From Phoronis australis (lineage: Eukaryota > Phoronida > Phoronidae): 64,000 nucleotides of DNA. A model generated the notes under the pieces. That model was given only the letters and a program-made list of their open reading frames with translations, was not told where the DNA came from and searched no databases. This document shows, piece by piece, positions 48,210-61,300 of the stretch; the stretch's first letter is position 1, and each line of letters starts with the position of its first letter. The translations under genes and the position numbers were made by a program. The stretch covers positions 36,790 through 100,789 of the forward strand of contig NMRA01000736.1 in assembly GCA_002633005.1 (NCBI GenBank). The letters run 5' to 3'.

Positions 48210-51200
48210 TAATGAAGGTCGTGTTTGAAGACGACAGTACAGAAGTAAATGCCAAAACCCTCGACTGCCCAGAGAAGGGCAACCCTCACCCTTAACCTTT
48301 GCTGCATGAAGGGGAGGCATGGCGATATGATATTTCTTCTACCTCATCAACGCCCACACCCGTAAAGCTACAATTGATACTCAATGTCTGCAATGAGCCT
48401 TACGTGCGTTTCAAAACGGGTTTTTTGGTATTTGAATCGATGTACTCTGTAGGGAAGTGGAATCCGTGTACTAAAACTTTTTATTGAAAGACTCACTCAC
48501 ATCAAAGTATTACTGTTGCATAAATGTTTCGACTTTTTATAAATTTCATCAAGTCCTCTCCGCCTTCTGCAAGTTTCGAGAAGCAAACACTTCCTTCCCG
48601 ACTTAAACTTTCATCCTTCATGCCCACAACTGTGATGATTCTGAAGAGTAGTGAAAATGTTGAATCTGCCATGAAGATGGCCATATAGTAGGTACTGTAG
48701 TATGCCCCTGCCATAAATACATGTATGACTTAGAAGCATACTAAGCATTTGAGCGCCAACTGGTTAGACTGACTTTAATCAATGGGTGAGGATATATATA
48801 TGCGCTTCTTCAACAAATTAGGTGGGATTTTAGCGTATCCGAGGCTTTAAAGGTCAAATATTAGAGACGGTATACATGTATCATTGAGCAGCGAGATAAG
48901 CAGTCTCGCGGCGGTCAGAAATTTTATTCACTGAGGTCGCTGCACATCCAGTCATATATCTCCAGGGATTTTATTGTTCGTAAATATTAGTGTAATTAGA
49001 AATAATATACATTAAAACAAAAAAATACATCTACAGCTAAATAAGTTCGGGCATTCGGCAAACTCAAATGAAGAACAGAAAATCTTTTATGGGCCTACTC
49101 CCAGGCGCGAAAACTTCAGACGACGTTCAAGCGACCGCAGCCAATGAACGTTTCTCTGTGGAAATGGAAGTTGTCACACAGATCTGCTACAGGAAGCGTT
49201 CCGACAGAATGTCGACGACCTGGCAATTGATTTGGAGGTTAAAAGAAAGGATTCCGTCATTAGACCTATCATGGGTAGAACCATACAACTGTAGCACTTG
49301 AACGCCAATTACGATCTATCGCTTTTGTGACGTTGCGGCGCTGATGGCTACTTGGCATTTGTTTGCTTTCGTTTCTTCCGATGTTTGTTCTTGCTAATTG
49401 GCAATTTATTATTTTAAAAATTATTCTAAAATGCAGTTTTTCAGCCGAATGACAGGAGAGTCATACTAGAAATCACTTCATTAGTTCATGATAATGTGCG
49501 ATTATAACAAAAGCAAAAAATAAATAATTCATAATTTATCGTCATTTCTCATACCTGACACGGATTTAAAATGGAAATCAACCGGACAGGTTAATTACTT
49601 AATACACCAACATAATGATGCAAATGATTTCTTTATTTGACGAGTTCTAGCATTGGTAGAAATTACTTCTTCTAATTCGTTAATTCCGTAGTCTTTATCT
49701 GAACATGCGCAATGGTAACTCATTTCAAACATTCACATGAAATATAGGCACGCTCAAAATTTACTTAAATTTTCTTTTTTATGCTCTTGAAACCTTGCTC
49801 TTCCAGGATATCGATTAAATCATATTTATACTTATTCATATTTCGATTGGTTTAATTTGCAAAAATGAAGCCAAATCCAATCCTAATTTAGTTGAAAACC
49901 AAGGACCGCATATTTTTGGAACAAGCAAAAACTGAGAGCTAATAATTTGCTTGGGTCCACATTCTTGTTATATGAATATTACATAAAAATACGTGCAATT
50001 CCGAACTCATCCATGCAGAGTATGTGCAGGTTGGAGCTATTTTGAAGGAAAGGTATAAGTAAAGTAACGTCAAATCTCACCAATCGACGTCTCAAGATCG
50101 CTAAATACGTTTAACGTAAAAAATAAGAACAAATATAAATGAAACGTAAGGAATACACTCTCTACTGTTTATTCACAAGGAAGTCTTCACAAATTCTTTT
50201 CATGTGATTTATTGCATCGACAGCGAATTTTCAATCAACCGCAAATTTTCTTTAAGCAAGAAACGTTTATACATGGCGAGAAAGCAAGCTCGTCGAAATA
50301 GTTGGCCACTCCAGCACTGGGCGTCCTGCAACATCTCAATTGAAATATGTCAAATCTGCATCTCCATAGTTGCCAAAAGCGAAAAATGAATTAGAATAAG
50401 CCATTTCAGTGGTCTCATTGTATATCTTTCGGCCATGTGCATTGAGTTTGGTCACCAATAAGAACATCAAAGCCACCATAGACTCGAGAATATCTTTTAC
50501 AGTTTACTGAGGTTGGCTGATAGGCGTATTAGACTGGGAGCAGGGGGCAAAATTAAGGAAAGTGGCATAAATAAGAACGCGTTCGGGCTGGGAAACATTA
50601 AATGTAAAATGTGGAAAAACATGAAAAGGAAGAGAGGGGTAAAATCTATGACGACCGGAAGGAGGTTAAATTATTTCCGACAGGAGTAATTCCAATATTG
50701 GCGGGAACTAGAGTTGACAGCGACCAGGGGATTGAAACTCTCCTACATGTACGTCTACAGTCAAATATGAGTCAATATTTAAAATTCGTTCTCAAAACAC
50801 TTAAAATACGTAGAGCCCAAAGCAAAACTGCAACTTCGGTAAACACTGTATTTTTGTCAATTTTGCGACAAATTTCTGAATACTTCCAACCTAAAAATTA
50901 TAAGAACCGGCGCAAGGAGCATTTTTAAGAAGCGTCTGAACGTGCATCAGCTACATTGTACAACGTCTGGGTGTCCTGCACAGGTATTACTCAACGAATT
51001 CAAGAAAAATCGTCAGAAATGTAAGCAAACTTTAACTTAGAAATAGATTTAGCTCAAACTGACGAAAATACCGAAAATAGTAGATGTGCACCCCAAGATT
51101 GTAGCTGCTGTAAAATACAAGTTGACTGCCGTGTCATGCAGGCTGCAAAAAATTCATTCATAAAATTTTTCGTGCACGTACATGTATACGTGTCCCACAA

Positions 51201-53427
51201 TCTGAAACCACTGGTATAAACACGTACGTTGTATAGCCTATACATATACCTGTAAGTTCCGCGTCATTTTAACAGATAAGATATTTGATTATTTGATTGA
51301 TTGAGGAAATCCTTACAGAGCGCGCTAGTGTAGTTACTTTAAATTAACCTGATCATGTCAAATAAATGGAAGAAAACAAGAGGTTTACCTGAACGATTAT
51401 TTATATTCCCTCAAGCTTAGCTTCAACTGACTCAATCAGTGGACAAATGTCATCGGGTTCAGTTTTTTACTCACTGCAAAATACATGTACATCCAGAAAA
51501 CATCTTGTTGTCATTTGAAAGAGCTTAGACTTGATTTTTGTAACAATTTAAAGCCAAAAGTATATATTACTCTTGTATTATTTTACTTGTCCCAAATTAC
51601 CAAAACTCATTCGAGAAAAGGTCTCTTAAAAGTTTCTCAGAATTTATACACCTGTAAACCACCGATCTTGTCTCTAAGTCAATAAACAATGCATTTACAT
51701 TGATTTGAATACATGAGTACATTTTATGATACCCTGAATGAATATCTGAATTTCATCAATATCATTGAGAAGAATTCTAGATTGGAAAAAATCGTTTAGG
51801 GTACTCTCTGACTTTGGGAGACGGATGATTGAGATTTTCTTAATTTCAGCTTGCATTTAAACTCATTGAGTTACAGCATCATCCATTCTTACAAAACTCT
51901 TACAAGATGGGCTCTTAAATGTCAAAAATAATCTACGAGTCAGTCGAAATTCGTAGAGTAAATTCATATGTAAATCAGCTACTAACACATCCGTTGTTAA
52001 TCAAAACAGTATATTAAAGCAGTTTTCGAAGGTGTGTTCGCAGATTTTTGACGGACAACCGGGAAAACATGGGGGACACGATATCCCACGGCGTTTGGGG
52101 ATAACCTCTGGAGTTTTAGGAACTTATTCGTATTTTGATTCTTCCCGGAACTGGCTGTTACGGTAAATGAGTTAAACTCGAGCTCAAATATCGTTGCAAT
52201 ATTTGTTTGTAATTGTCAGTACAATTACTGTACAGTACATTAAGTACCTTAATCCGTTATACATGTACACTGTACAGAGTCATAAAAATCGGACCTCCGT
52301 CAATCTGATTGACATATACAAAAGTAAAGTTTAATCCAGTCATCGAACGACCTATTTTTTAAAACACCGGAATACAGTGGTAATCAATTACATCATTGTG
52401 AGCCGCTGCTTTTTTCAGTAACACAAAACGGGTGATCGCGTGGATGCAAAACGACGGATCCCTCAAAATGGAAAGGTACATTACTTTAATCAACAGAAGA
52501 TCATCAGCAATTGGTACTATTTTTCAGGTTCTCGATTTTTAATTAGTGACTTTTAATTTTGTCTCAAGAAAAAACAAAGAACGAGAGTGACATATCGGGC
52601 GACTAGAGAAACATATATGTAGTTTTGCATCGAATTTAATTTTAAAAAATAGCAGATTAACATGGTCTGAAAAAGTTGCGCTTTAAAAACTTTCTCGACC
52701 TTTCGAAATACAAGCACGAAAGACTAAGTGCAAATTTCCAAGTGTATTTACGCTATTTGTGCTGCAATCAATTTAACCCTCTGACAACGATGTCCTGGCT
52801 AGGCCTCCTAAAGGGTGAATCACGCAATAGTACTTGACAAATGTTCGCTTGAACTTTCTCTCCTCATCTTTCGCTGTCTTTCTCTTCGCCACTACCACCA
52901 GTTACCACGGACTAACCCTGACGCCTGAAAACTGACGAGAGGACTAACAGAAAAAATAATAACAATGCCACGAAAGAAAATCAAAACTAGTTCTAAAATA
53001 AACAAGGCACTGTAATCAATCATCACGATTTCTAAGAAATACTCAACGAAATTACAAAAATGCTGTTTACGTATCCGTCTTGGCTCAGCGGTGCGAATAC
53101 AACCATGTACATGTATATTCTCACGTCTTAGCTGGCTCAAGTCGAAAACCGAATTACATATAAACCTTTTATTCCTGGCTCGCGATAATTCTTTCCGAGA
53201 TAGGATTTCATTTCCATTGCCAAAAGAGCACCAAAACAATGTGCGACTTAAAAACCGCTTTAGAGTTTGCTAGGGTTGACTAACCTTAAAAATTCGCAAA
53301 TGGTGTACGTGTGCCATGTTGCCTTTGACTTGAATTGCCAGCTCATTCGGCCAGTCAAGATTACATGAGCGTGGTAAAGGCTTTAAAGCCCAAAGCGCTT
53401 CAGTTATGAGTTCAAACTAGCAGTTTA
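48210..53427. other. intergenic, nothing recognised
   Basis: AT-rich sequence. Frames up to about 105 codons (50611-50928 +) and 115 codons (52892-53239 -) have no known motif. Confidence 0.5.
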
Positions 53428-54232
53428 CAGTGGCGGATCTAGGATATCGCAAGGGGGGGGGCAACATTTTGTCCGGCTGTAAACATTTGCGCAAACTGAA
53501 CCACGATTGTAGATGCGCATAGCACCAAATGGGGGGAGGTCGGGAGGGGGGTTTGCCCCCCTCCCGCCCAGGAAATTTTTCTGTTTTGACCTCTAAAAAT
53601 CAATTATTTTCCTTGATTTCTAAAGTATTAACCAAGAAAAAAGGCAAAAAAAAAACACGGAGAACGCGTCAAACAGGAAAAACTTCAAGTACCAAACTTG
53701 GGGACTCGAACTCACGACCTTGCGCATGGAGCGCGCGTGCGTTACCACTAAACCACCACGATTTAGCTTCTAATCACTTACTAAGAGACGTACTTGTTTA
53801 AGGTCCACAGCGTTTGCGCGCGAAACCTACTTCTTTTTGTAATGCTTATTACACGTTTTGTGCCATCGATTCTTAACAAATTTGTCGTATTCAAAATAGT
53901 CTTAAAATGCCCAAAAGACCAAATCCGTTATTCGTGTTGGCAATAATGACCGGGGATTGCTTTGGAAATCGTCTTAACATAAGGTTTGACAAAGAGAGTA
54001 TTGCGAGTTTCTGAGTGATTCACTAAGGCTTCTATTAAAATTCCCCTCTTACCAGCAGCTTCTGTTTTTTCATCGTCACTCATGTTCCATTTTCTCTAAT
54101 TTTCTTCATTGCACAGTGGAGCAGACGACGGAAACTGAGTCGTAGTGCGCAGCGCTACTGCCGGTCGCTTGATATATCGCGGGGAAGCCTATACTTAGCC
54201 AATAGTTCCGTTACAAATGCGCCGTGTTCCCC
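53428..54232 (+). mobile_element. CAGTGGCGGAT-type element, long copy
   Basis: It begins CAGTGGCGGATCTAGGATAT, then a G-run and the GGTCGGGAGGGG..CCCTCCCGCCCAGGAA block shared with the copy at 36919-37307 (opposite strand). It resumes shared sequence at 54172 (ATATCGCGG, TACTTAGCCA, AGTTCCGTTAC, GCGCCGTGTTCC). The 590 bases between are absent from the other copy. An unresolved base lies at 54233. Confidence 0.6.
53691..53760 (-). repeat. tRNA-like (SINE-type) sequence
   Basis: On the - strand there is a box A-like TGGTTTAGTGGTAACGC and, about 45 bases on, a box B-like GAGTTCGAGTCCC, with a T-run shortly downstream. The arms do not fold into a full cloverleaf, so it is a tRNA-derived repeat or pseudo-tRNA rather than a working tRNA. 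Confidence 0.4.
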
Positions 54233-57200
54233 NTAACAATGACGAAATCCCCTTTAAAAAGGCCTTCTGGCGATCTTATATTAATTTTGAGAGTGGGCAG
54301 AGTGTACCAGAAACCATGCATACCAACTGCACTTGGCGAGAGCGTAGTCCATAGATACTAGCAGATAGCCAATCATGCACAAATAAGGGAAAACACTCGC
54401 TATACATTTCATCAGATGACTCTCAAAAGTTTTACTTTGCAATCAGGGAAATCCCCTTACGTGAGTGGTAGACCATTCCTATAACTAGAACGATGTTCAG
54501 GAAGTGAAATCATGTCCGCTTAACAACCAGCGTATCTATAAACCGATAACTATGTATAACGAGGCAAAAGGACTTTTTGGGGAAAGTTATCATCTTACTT
54601 GCTACGTACCAGTTTGTACACTGTATAACTCAAACAGAATTCAAATTGGCAACTTAGGTCTCCACATTGTGATTTTGCTGCACGTTGAGCAAACAAGTAA
54701 AGTAGTTTTCAATTTATGTGAATGGTTTCAATAGACTTTGTCAAACTTTGATAAACGTCTTGCCAGAATTATTTGGCAGTTGTGTCGGACATCTGTCTCA
54801 TTAAGTGTTTTTGTAGAACCTTTGTCAGAGTTTAATGGGACTTAAATGCCCCTAGCCGCTAATCTGTCTATGGGTCAGTGGCGTACATGTACATGTACAA
54901 TAATTCTTGACACTTGAGGTGGTACATACAGTACATTGTACATGTATACCTACGACTTTTGACACCGGGGGTGGAAAATCACTATCTCCAGGTCCTTAAG
55001 AAGGTTACTACTATCAGGAGAGAAATATGCCAAACTGTTCGTCTGCAACGCGAATTAAAGCCAACAGTTTCGCCTCCGGTTGATGGCAGTGTCTTCCCCC
55101 AACCGGTCAACGTCGCAAATTCTGTAATTTTAGCTCGGCTGTCGTGGCCATATTTCGCAGAAAATCCAAAGCAGACTAGGATCCTTCTTGTTAAGCCTGG
55201 TGTCCAAAGGGTGGGAATGACTATCTAAAAAAAGCCGTCGGGCTATCATCATGAAGATCCGCCCTTTGAAAATGTGATACCTTTGCCCAGAATCCTAAAT
55301 CCGGCAATGGTACATGTACCCTGTAGACCTATCATCTCTAACCCTCATCAAAGTTCTGCCACAAATTAATTTCGCTTTCTCGGTCCCCGGTCATTACATT
55401 ATGTAGTACTTTCAGTGGCGAAAGGGCGGTCCACCCCCTCTAGTCTAGCACCCTGACACAATCAAACGTTGTTAACAATGGGAGGGGGGTGTAAAAACAA
55501 CTGCAAGGGGTAACCCAAGATATCGACGACCGGTCGGGGTACAAAATCAATAGCAATAGGTAGGCCTTAGAGTGTGGAGGCACAATATTGGTGATAACGT
55601 CGCCGGGGGACAGGAAGGCTTTTGAGAATTTTATGTCGATCGGGATAGGTTCATCAACGTTCTCTCCCGTTCCGGCCTGCAAAATCTTGCCAACGTGATT
55701 GATGTTCATGTTTACGAAGGGTTCTTAAACGATCACTATTCTGAGCATTGAAATGCTTATTACGCGAACAATTGCTTAATCGACGCCAGGAATTAGTTGT
55801 TTAACTCGTACAATTTGACCCATCTGCGCTCATTCAGTTGCCGAATTGGTTATTCAACGAGCAGAGTTAGATAATTTATTGCGCAGAATTTTTCAGTGGT
55901 GGAAAAAATATGAATTCCGTAGACTGTTGTTCGTGATTTCAGCAAGCTTGTTAACGAAGCTCATGTTGCCTTTATGGGGAACACGTGGGTTTCAAATCAT
56001 AATACACATAAAAATTAAATTAATTTTGAATTTTGTTTAGGGGTGTCATTCATTAAACTTCAGAGACAACACTTACACTAACAAGTCAGAGGCCTGTTCC
56101 AATAAACTGACTTAAATCTAACATTTGTCTCAATTTCCAAACTTTGATACTTCCGCGTCCGGAAAGTTAGTAAAACGTAACACAAAACTTAAGTAAAAAA
56201 CTCAAGGTCACTTTCTTGGAACGAACCGAAGACAAAATGAAGTTTGATCTTAAAATTGACTTAAATTTAAGAGTTGCCTTAGACAAGTCAGTTTTCTTGG
56301 AACGGGCCCAGAGCTGCTCCCACTTTGAAATGACAATCCAAATGGTTGACGTGACAATCCTATTGGATGGTGTGTCCCTTCTCCTAGCCCTGAGACATTT
56401 AAGGTAACCTACCTTATAACCCTAGTACACGGATTGGAACCATTTACAATTACTTGGGGCGCCTTCCTTAGCAGCTGTCTTTGACTGGACATTCAGTGCA
56501 TCAGTTGAAATAATGTACACTGTTTGACTAAAGCACGCGTTCGCATAATGAAGTAATGTAACTAAACCATAAAACTCACCTGAATAATTTAACTTGATTC
56601 TTCTACTGTAAAGCTACTTTATAATGAAGACCTACGTGTCTAGACCAAGCGAAACAGTTGTGTTAACGGCAGCTATTCCTGGTCTCCAGCTTCTTCTGGG
56701 TGCAGTTTCGTAGACGCAAGATTCTCGCTAAGGAAGCCAGTGTGATCACGTGCTTCGCTTGTAATACATGGCGATATCTGACGAAGTACTGCGTGTTCTT
56801 ACGTTTTTGGCGAGATTCTTATTTCTACGGAACGCACGCCTGTTAGTTATTGATACAATCATGTACCTTTTTATCTCTGCAAGGTACAGTACGTAACACA
56901 CCCAGAATGGTGGACTTGCAGAATCTGTAATGACACTTTGTTTGACCGCAGTTTATGAGGCGCGAAAAGACACGTGAAGAAAATGTCATGCACCGCATGC
57001 ATGCTCAGCCCGCAGTTAATAAATGCATAGGCTGTGTACATGATCATTTATGAGTGTGTATTATACAGGATTCGAAGTGTATTATACGTGCAGTTCGTGT
57101 AATTAATAGTCATTAAGAGATAATACATCATTTCTTACGTAACATTTCATCGTATAGTTATGAACACCTTCATTATTGTCAACAACATCATCGTGGTAAT

Positions 57201-57445
57201 TTTCGTCGTCATAATCGGCGTAGTCACCATCTATCGTAATCATCATCATCTTTATCTTCGTCACCATCATTATCAATCATCTTCACCATCATAATCATTA
57301 TCGTCATCGTTTCGTAACATATTTGAAATCGTGCACACAGAGAGCTAAGAGAATGCTGGGACACTACGTGTATAAGGTTGGTTATATAACATTGATGACG
57401 AAAATATCTTAGTTATCAGCTGCCCGTTAAACGCGAAGGCGTTTA
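54233..57445. other. intergenic, only small repeats
   Basis: No gene is recognised. The segment 56742-56805 resembles 5375-5435 in direct orientation. An imperfect ATC/TCA repeat occupies 57170-57315. Confidence 0.5.
57170..57315. repeat. imperfect ATC/TCA trinucleotide repeat
   Basis: Runs of ATCATC and TCGTCATCA-like units with many interruptions. Confidence 0.8.
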
Positions 57446-58312
57446 AAGGCGAAAGCAACATTTTTCATGTCATTTTTAGCAAAAATTAGGTTCGCTGATT
57501 ATCCCAGACATATTTTTCACTTAATTACAGCTTTTTGGTAATTTAAGCAATTACTCGCCCTCTACTCCGGAAGTGACGTTTTGGGAGGCAAGAATTTCGC
57601 GCCAATTTTTTTTTAAATAGTCTGACTGTGACAGCAGCCGACTTAGTTATTGTTCTATCTCTGTTGTGATAAGTTCGGCCGTCGTTTGCTTTTGTTTACG
57701 AGTCAGTCAACATGCCACACTGTTGCTGCGTACCGGGATGTACTCATTATCGTCTCACCGACAGAGGAACAACTGTCCCACTTGCCCGAGTGTCCCGCGA
57801 CACACTCCCACTGGATAGTGACCAAAGTACACAAACTGGTTACATCCTGCCGTGTGTCTCCCTTTCCACACATGTGGAACCTTCTAAATAGTCCCAATAT
57901 TTTAGACAAGTCCACAATAAACTTATCAAATTTTGGCTCACCGATCTTTTCATTGAACGACGAACTGACCTGTTCAATGGATGACGAACTGCGCCTTTAT
58001 TCACTCCCACTACTCAACATCGCAACAGGGCTGCTTACAGGCTCTGAGAGATAATGAGTACATCTCGGTATGCAGCAACAGTGTGTCATGTTGACTAACT
58101 CGTAAACAACAGCAAACTACGACCGAAATAACGACAAGCGATGTAGAACAATGACTCGACAGCTCTCATAGTCAGACTATATGAAAAGAAATTGGCGCGA
58201 AAATTTTGGCTTCCGGAGTAGAGAATGAATAATTAATTAGGTAACGAAAACCTGTGATTAAGTGAAAAATGTGTCTGGGATAATCAACGAACCTTATTTT
58301 TTTCTAAAAATT
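57446..58312. mobile_element. fold-back element with THAP-gene start in both arms
   Basis: The left arm (57446-57760) and the right arm (58040-58312, inverted) share GATTATCCCAGACA, TCTACTCCGGAAG, TTTCGCGCCAATTT, AGTCTGACT, AGTCAACATG and CACACTGTTGCTGC. Each arm is about 270-310 bp and includes a start codon plus the first Cys pair of a THAP domain, pointing inward. The 280-bp centre is unique and has no clear coding function. A third, longer copy of the same arm lies at 63440-64000. This looks like a non-autonomous, fold-back derivative of a THAP-encoding (P-element-like) transposon. Confidence 0.75.
57712..57891 (+). pseudogene. truncated THAP start in left arm
   Basis: From ATG at 57712 the frame reads MPHCCCVPGCTHYRL, as in the copy at 63710, and then diverges into unrelated sequence. 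It stops at TAG 57889-57891 after 59 residues. The second zinc pair (C-x2-H), the central Trp and the Pro of a THAP domain are missing, so it cannot form the finger. Confidence 0.65.
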
Positions 58313-61300
58313 GCTTGTTATAGAACAAGTTAACACAAAACTTAAAACTGTTCAATAGCATTCTTAAGAAAGCTCTAAAATAGTTACACACATCAACAAA
58401 ACAAAGGGAATACTTCCCTTTGATCGCTGGACATTTCTTTAGGTCAACAGAAAAATGACAATTCGCAAGCGGTAATAATTTCAGCAACACAACTGTACTG
58501 TATGGGGCTTTAAAACTGAAGAAATGTTGTGGTTTGGATAAATAGAGACAAATTTGCCTGTTGATAAAAAATTAAATCGAACATCAAAGTGTAACATTAA
58601 CGGGTTTTCTTCCGATAATAAGACAATCGATGCAATTACTGATTATTGAACAGTTTTTTTACCATTACTATAAGATACCCTTTTACTGAAAGGAAAAGTT
58701 AAATGTCACTCAGTGGGAAAGGACAGGTATTTATACCAGATGGTTTTGGCTTTGGTTTTCATTTCACTGGGATCTAGTTTCGATGGCCTACAGAAGAGCT
58801 AAGCCTTGTAAAAAGGCCGGTTTCGGCACGTCGTTTTTCTTCATGTAACCTCATTCAGCCTCAATAACAACCACAATCATATCCTCGAAGGTAAACATAA
58901 CAGAATATCTCTTGACTCGCTTTGTGTCCAAAATCTGACCGTGAACTAGAACAGAGAATTATTAGGTCTTCTTTAGTTTCAGTCCCTCATGTTTTTCCAG
59001 GAAAGGAAATAAGCGAATGCTATCCACACAAGACTCAATGCCAAAGAAAAGGCATCCTTACCAACGAGGCTGGCTGGTGTAGCAGTCAGATATAGTTCCT
59101 TTTTATACTCAAACAATTCACTAACACATTTTCTTATGGTAACTTAGTACTGCGATTCACATTTCTCCAGTTTCTCCAGGGCCACTGGCGTGTACATTGT
59201 GCCATTCAGCACTGCTGGTGTGTGGAAATGCTGTGGGAAGAGAAAGGAATAACAACGCTAGCCTTGTCTATGTTGCGGCTTGAAGTGGCCTTAAAAATGT
59301 CACTGAACCTGGAACAAATATTGAAACATGAATAATAACTAAGTGCTTCAGGTTGGATCAAAAAATATTGGCCCTGTTTTTCAATGATACGGTAACTGCT
59401 CAACAATTTCACAAAAAAAAATATTAAGAACTATTTTCAGAAAGCAAGGGTGTATATAATGAATATTGTATAAAACTTCGTTTTTATTTTTCATTCCTAC
59501 TCATAGCAATCCTTTAAACGCATTACTCGTCTGCAAAATGTGTAAGTTATTTGAGACAACTCCAAATCTTTGTTACCCATTTTCAAGCCTTTTGATTTTC
59601 ATACTTTCAGCAATTTTAAACACCGATTACAGATTCATGGTCCTGTCAAGCAAACTTCTGGTCTAAGGCTGAGGGAACCGTTTCTCAAATGTTTTATTTT
59701 TCTTCTAGTAGAAGACATGAAGACCTGGGTCGTTTAAAAAATAGTGGATAATCTTCCTGTTGTTTAAGAGTAATTAAAAATCATAAGGCACCATTGCTTG
59801 CGTGTTGGCAGTAAGAATAATATGTTCAAGTGCTAACTCACAAGTACGTTCACAGCAAAAATGCAATTTTAACAAAAATGGTAGGGCAATTCCATTTGTG
59901 ATGGGCGTACAATCAGAGAGCATTTTGATAAATTGTGAAAAAATGTTCACCCTAGGAAAATAATTAATACATCATTTGATAGGTCTCACTGATAGCTTTC
60001 AAAGCGTTTATAACTTTTTCCCTATCTTTTAATCTGACTGAGAAAATTGTCTTTAAATGGGTGTGACGGACGCCCGTACGTAGAGAATTTGAATTTTTAA
60101 AAAAAAGTAACGTTAATTTTCTGTAAGTTACAATTATTTGTTTTACATGATGATTTAGTGGAATGTTTCAATGAATAACACACTATTTTTTGTGATATCT
60201 GCCAAGAAATTTTTGTCAGACAGCTCGACATAAGTTCAGTTACTATGACGGGGCGTACGTGATGGACGTACGCTCTGAATTTTTTGTATTAAATTGTTTG
60301 TTGTGACTAAAATATCAATTCAGAATGATTCAAAATTTTGCAGTATTTAAGCTATATTGGCCTTTTGCTACTAATTCAATGTCTTTTAATGAAAATGTAC
60401 CTATTGACCTTTTGCACGAAATCATCCCAGGTAGGGCTTTAGTAGGAATATACTCTAGGATTTTATCTTTTCAATACATTGGATTAAATGTATAAAATAA
60501 TCACCTCAAATTTTAACTAAACAATATCGATTGGATTGAGAGTGATAATCAGTTTGTATTTGATAGCTGTTAATTATTAGGAAAATCTGTCTTTAAGCGT
60601 TAAATAGAACACTTATTCAAAACTAATGAGTATATGTAAACATGACAGTCAAAATATAAAAAGTGAAATAAATTTTGAAACATTACTAATAACTGTCATA
60701 AAAATGCGTTTTAATAATTGTTTTTTTAAATTAGAACTTGTCCTTAGAGCTTGTACAAAATTATTACCTGGTCCATGCTGTCGATGGTTCTGATGCATGC
60801 CCATATAAGTAATAACTGTGATATTTTTAAAGTATTAGTAACAAGACTTCGGTATCTTATTAAAACAAAGTGTGAAGCAAGGTTTAGTAGACATCATCGA
60901 TATTTGGCATTCATATTTTGATTCAATTCACCCGTGCTGTCTTCCAGTGTGAAAACAAGACGTTTTAAATTAATTATAATTATTATTTAGGAATATGTAG
61001 AGCTAACCTATCAGATGCACGTTTCTATTTAGTGATTAAAATGATAAGGTTTTCATCCATCTCTTCAACTTATGCCTTCTTTTCAAATTTAATAAGAGAC
61101 TTTAAATAATGCCACATCAATGAACGCGCAAGTACAATTATGAATTTCATGATCCACGATGGCATTTTTTTTCGAGTTTCAGAGAATATTCCAGCAGATA
61201 TATATTCTTCTCCCGGTTGCGTCTGGTCCTCCCGTGGTCTCCAACAATTTCCTCCTTTCCAAATGGGAATTAAATTACCGAAGCTCAGCAAAAAAAATTA

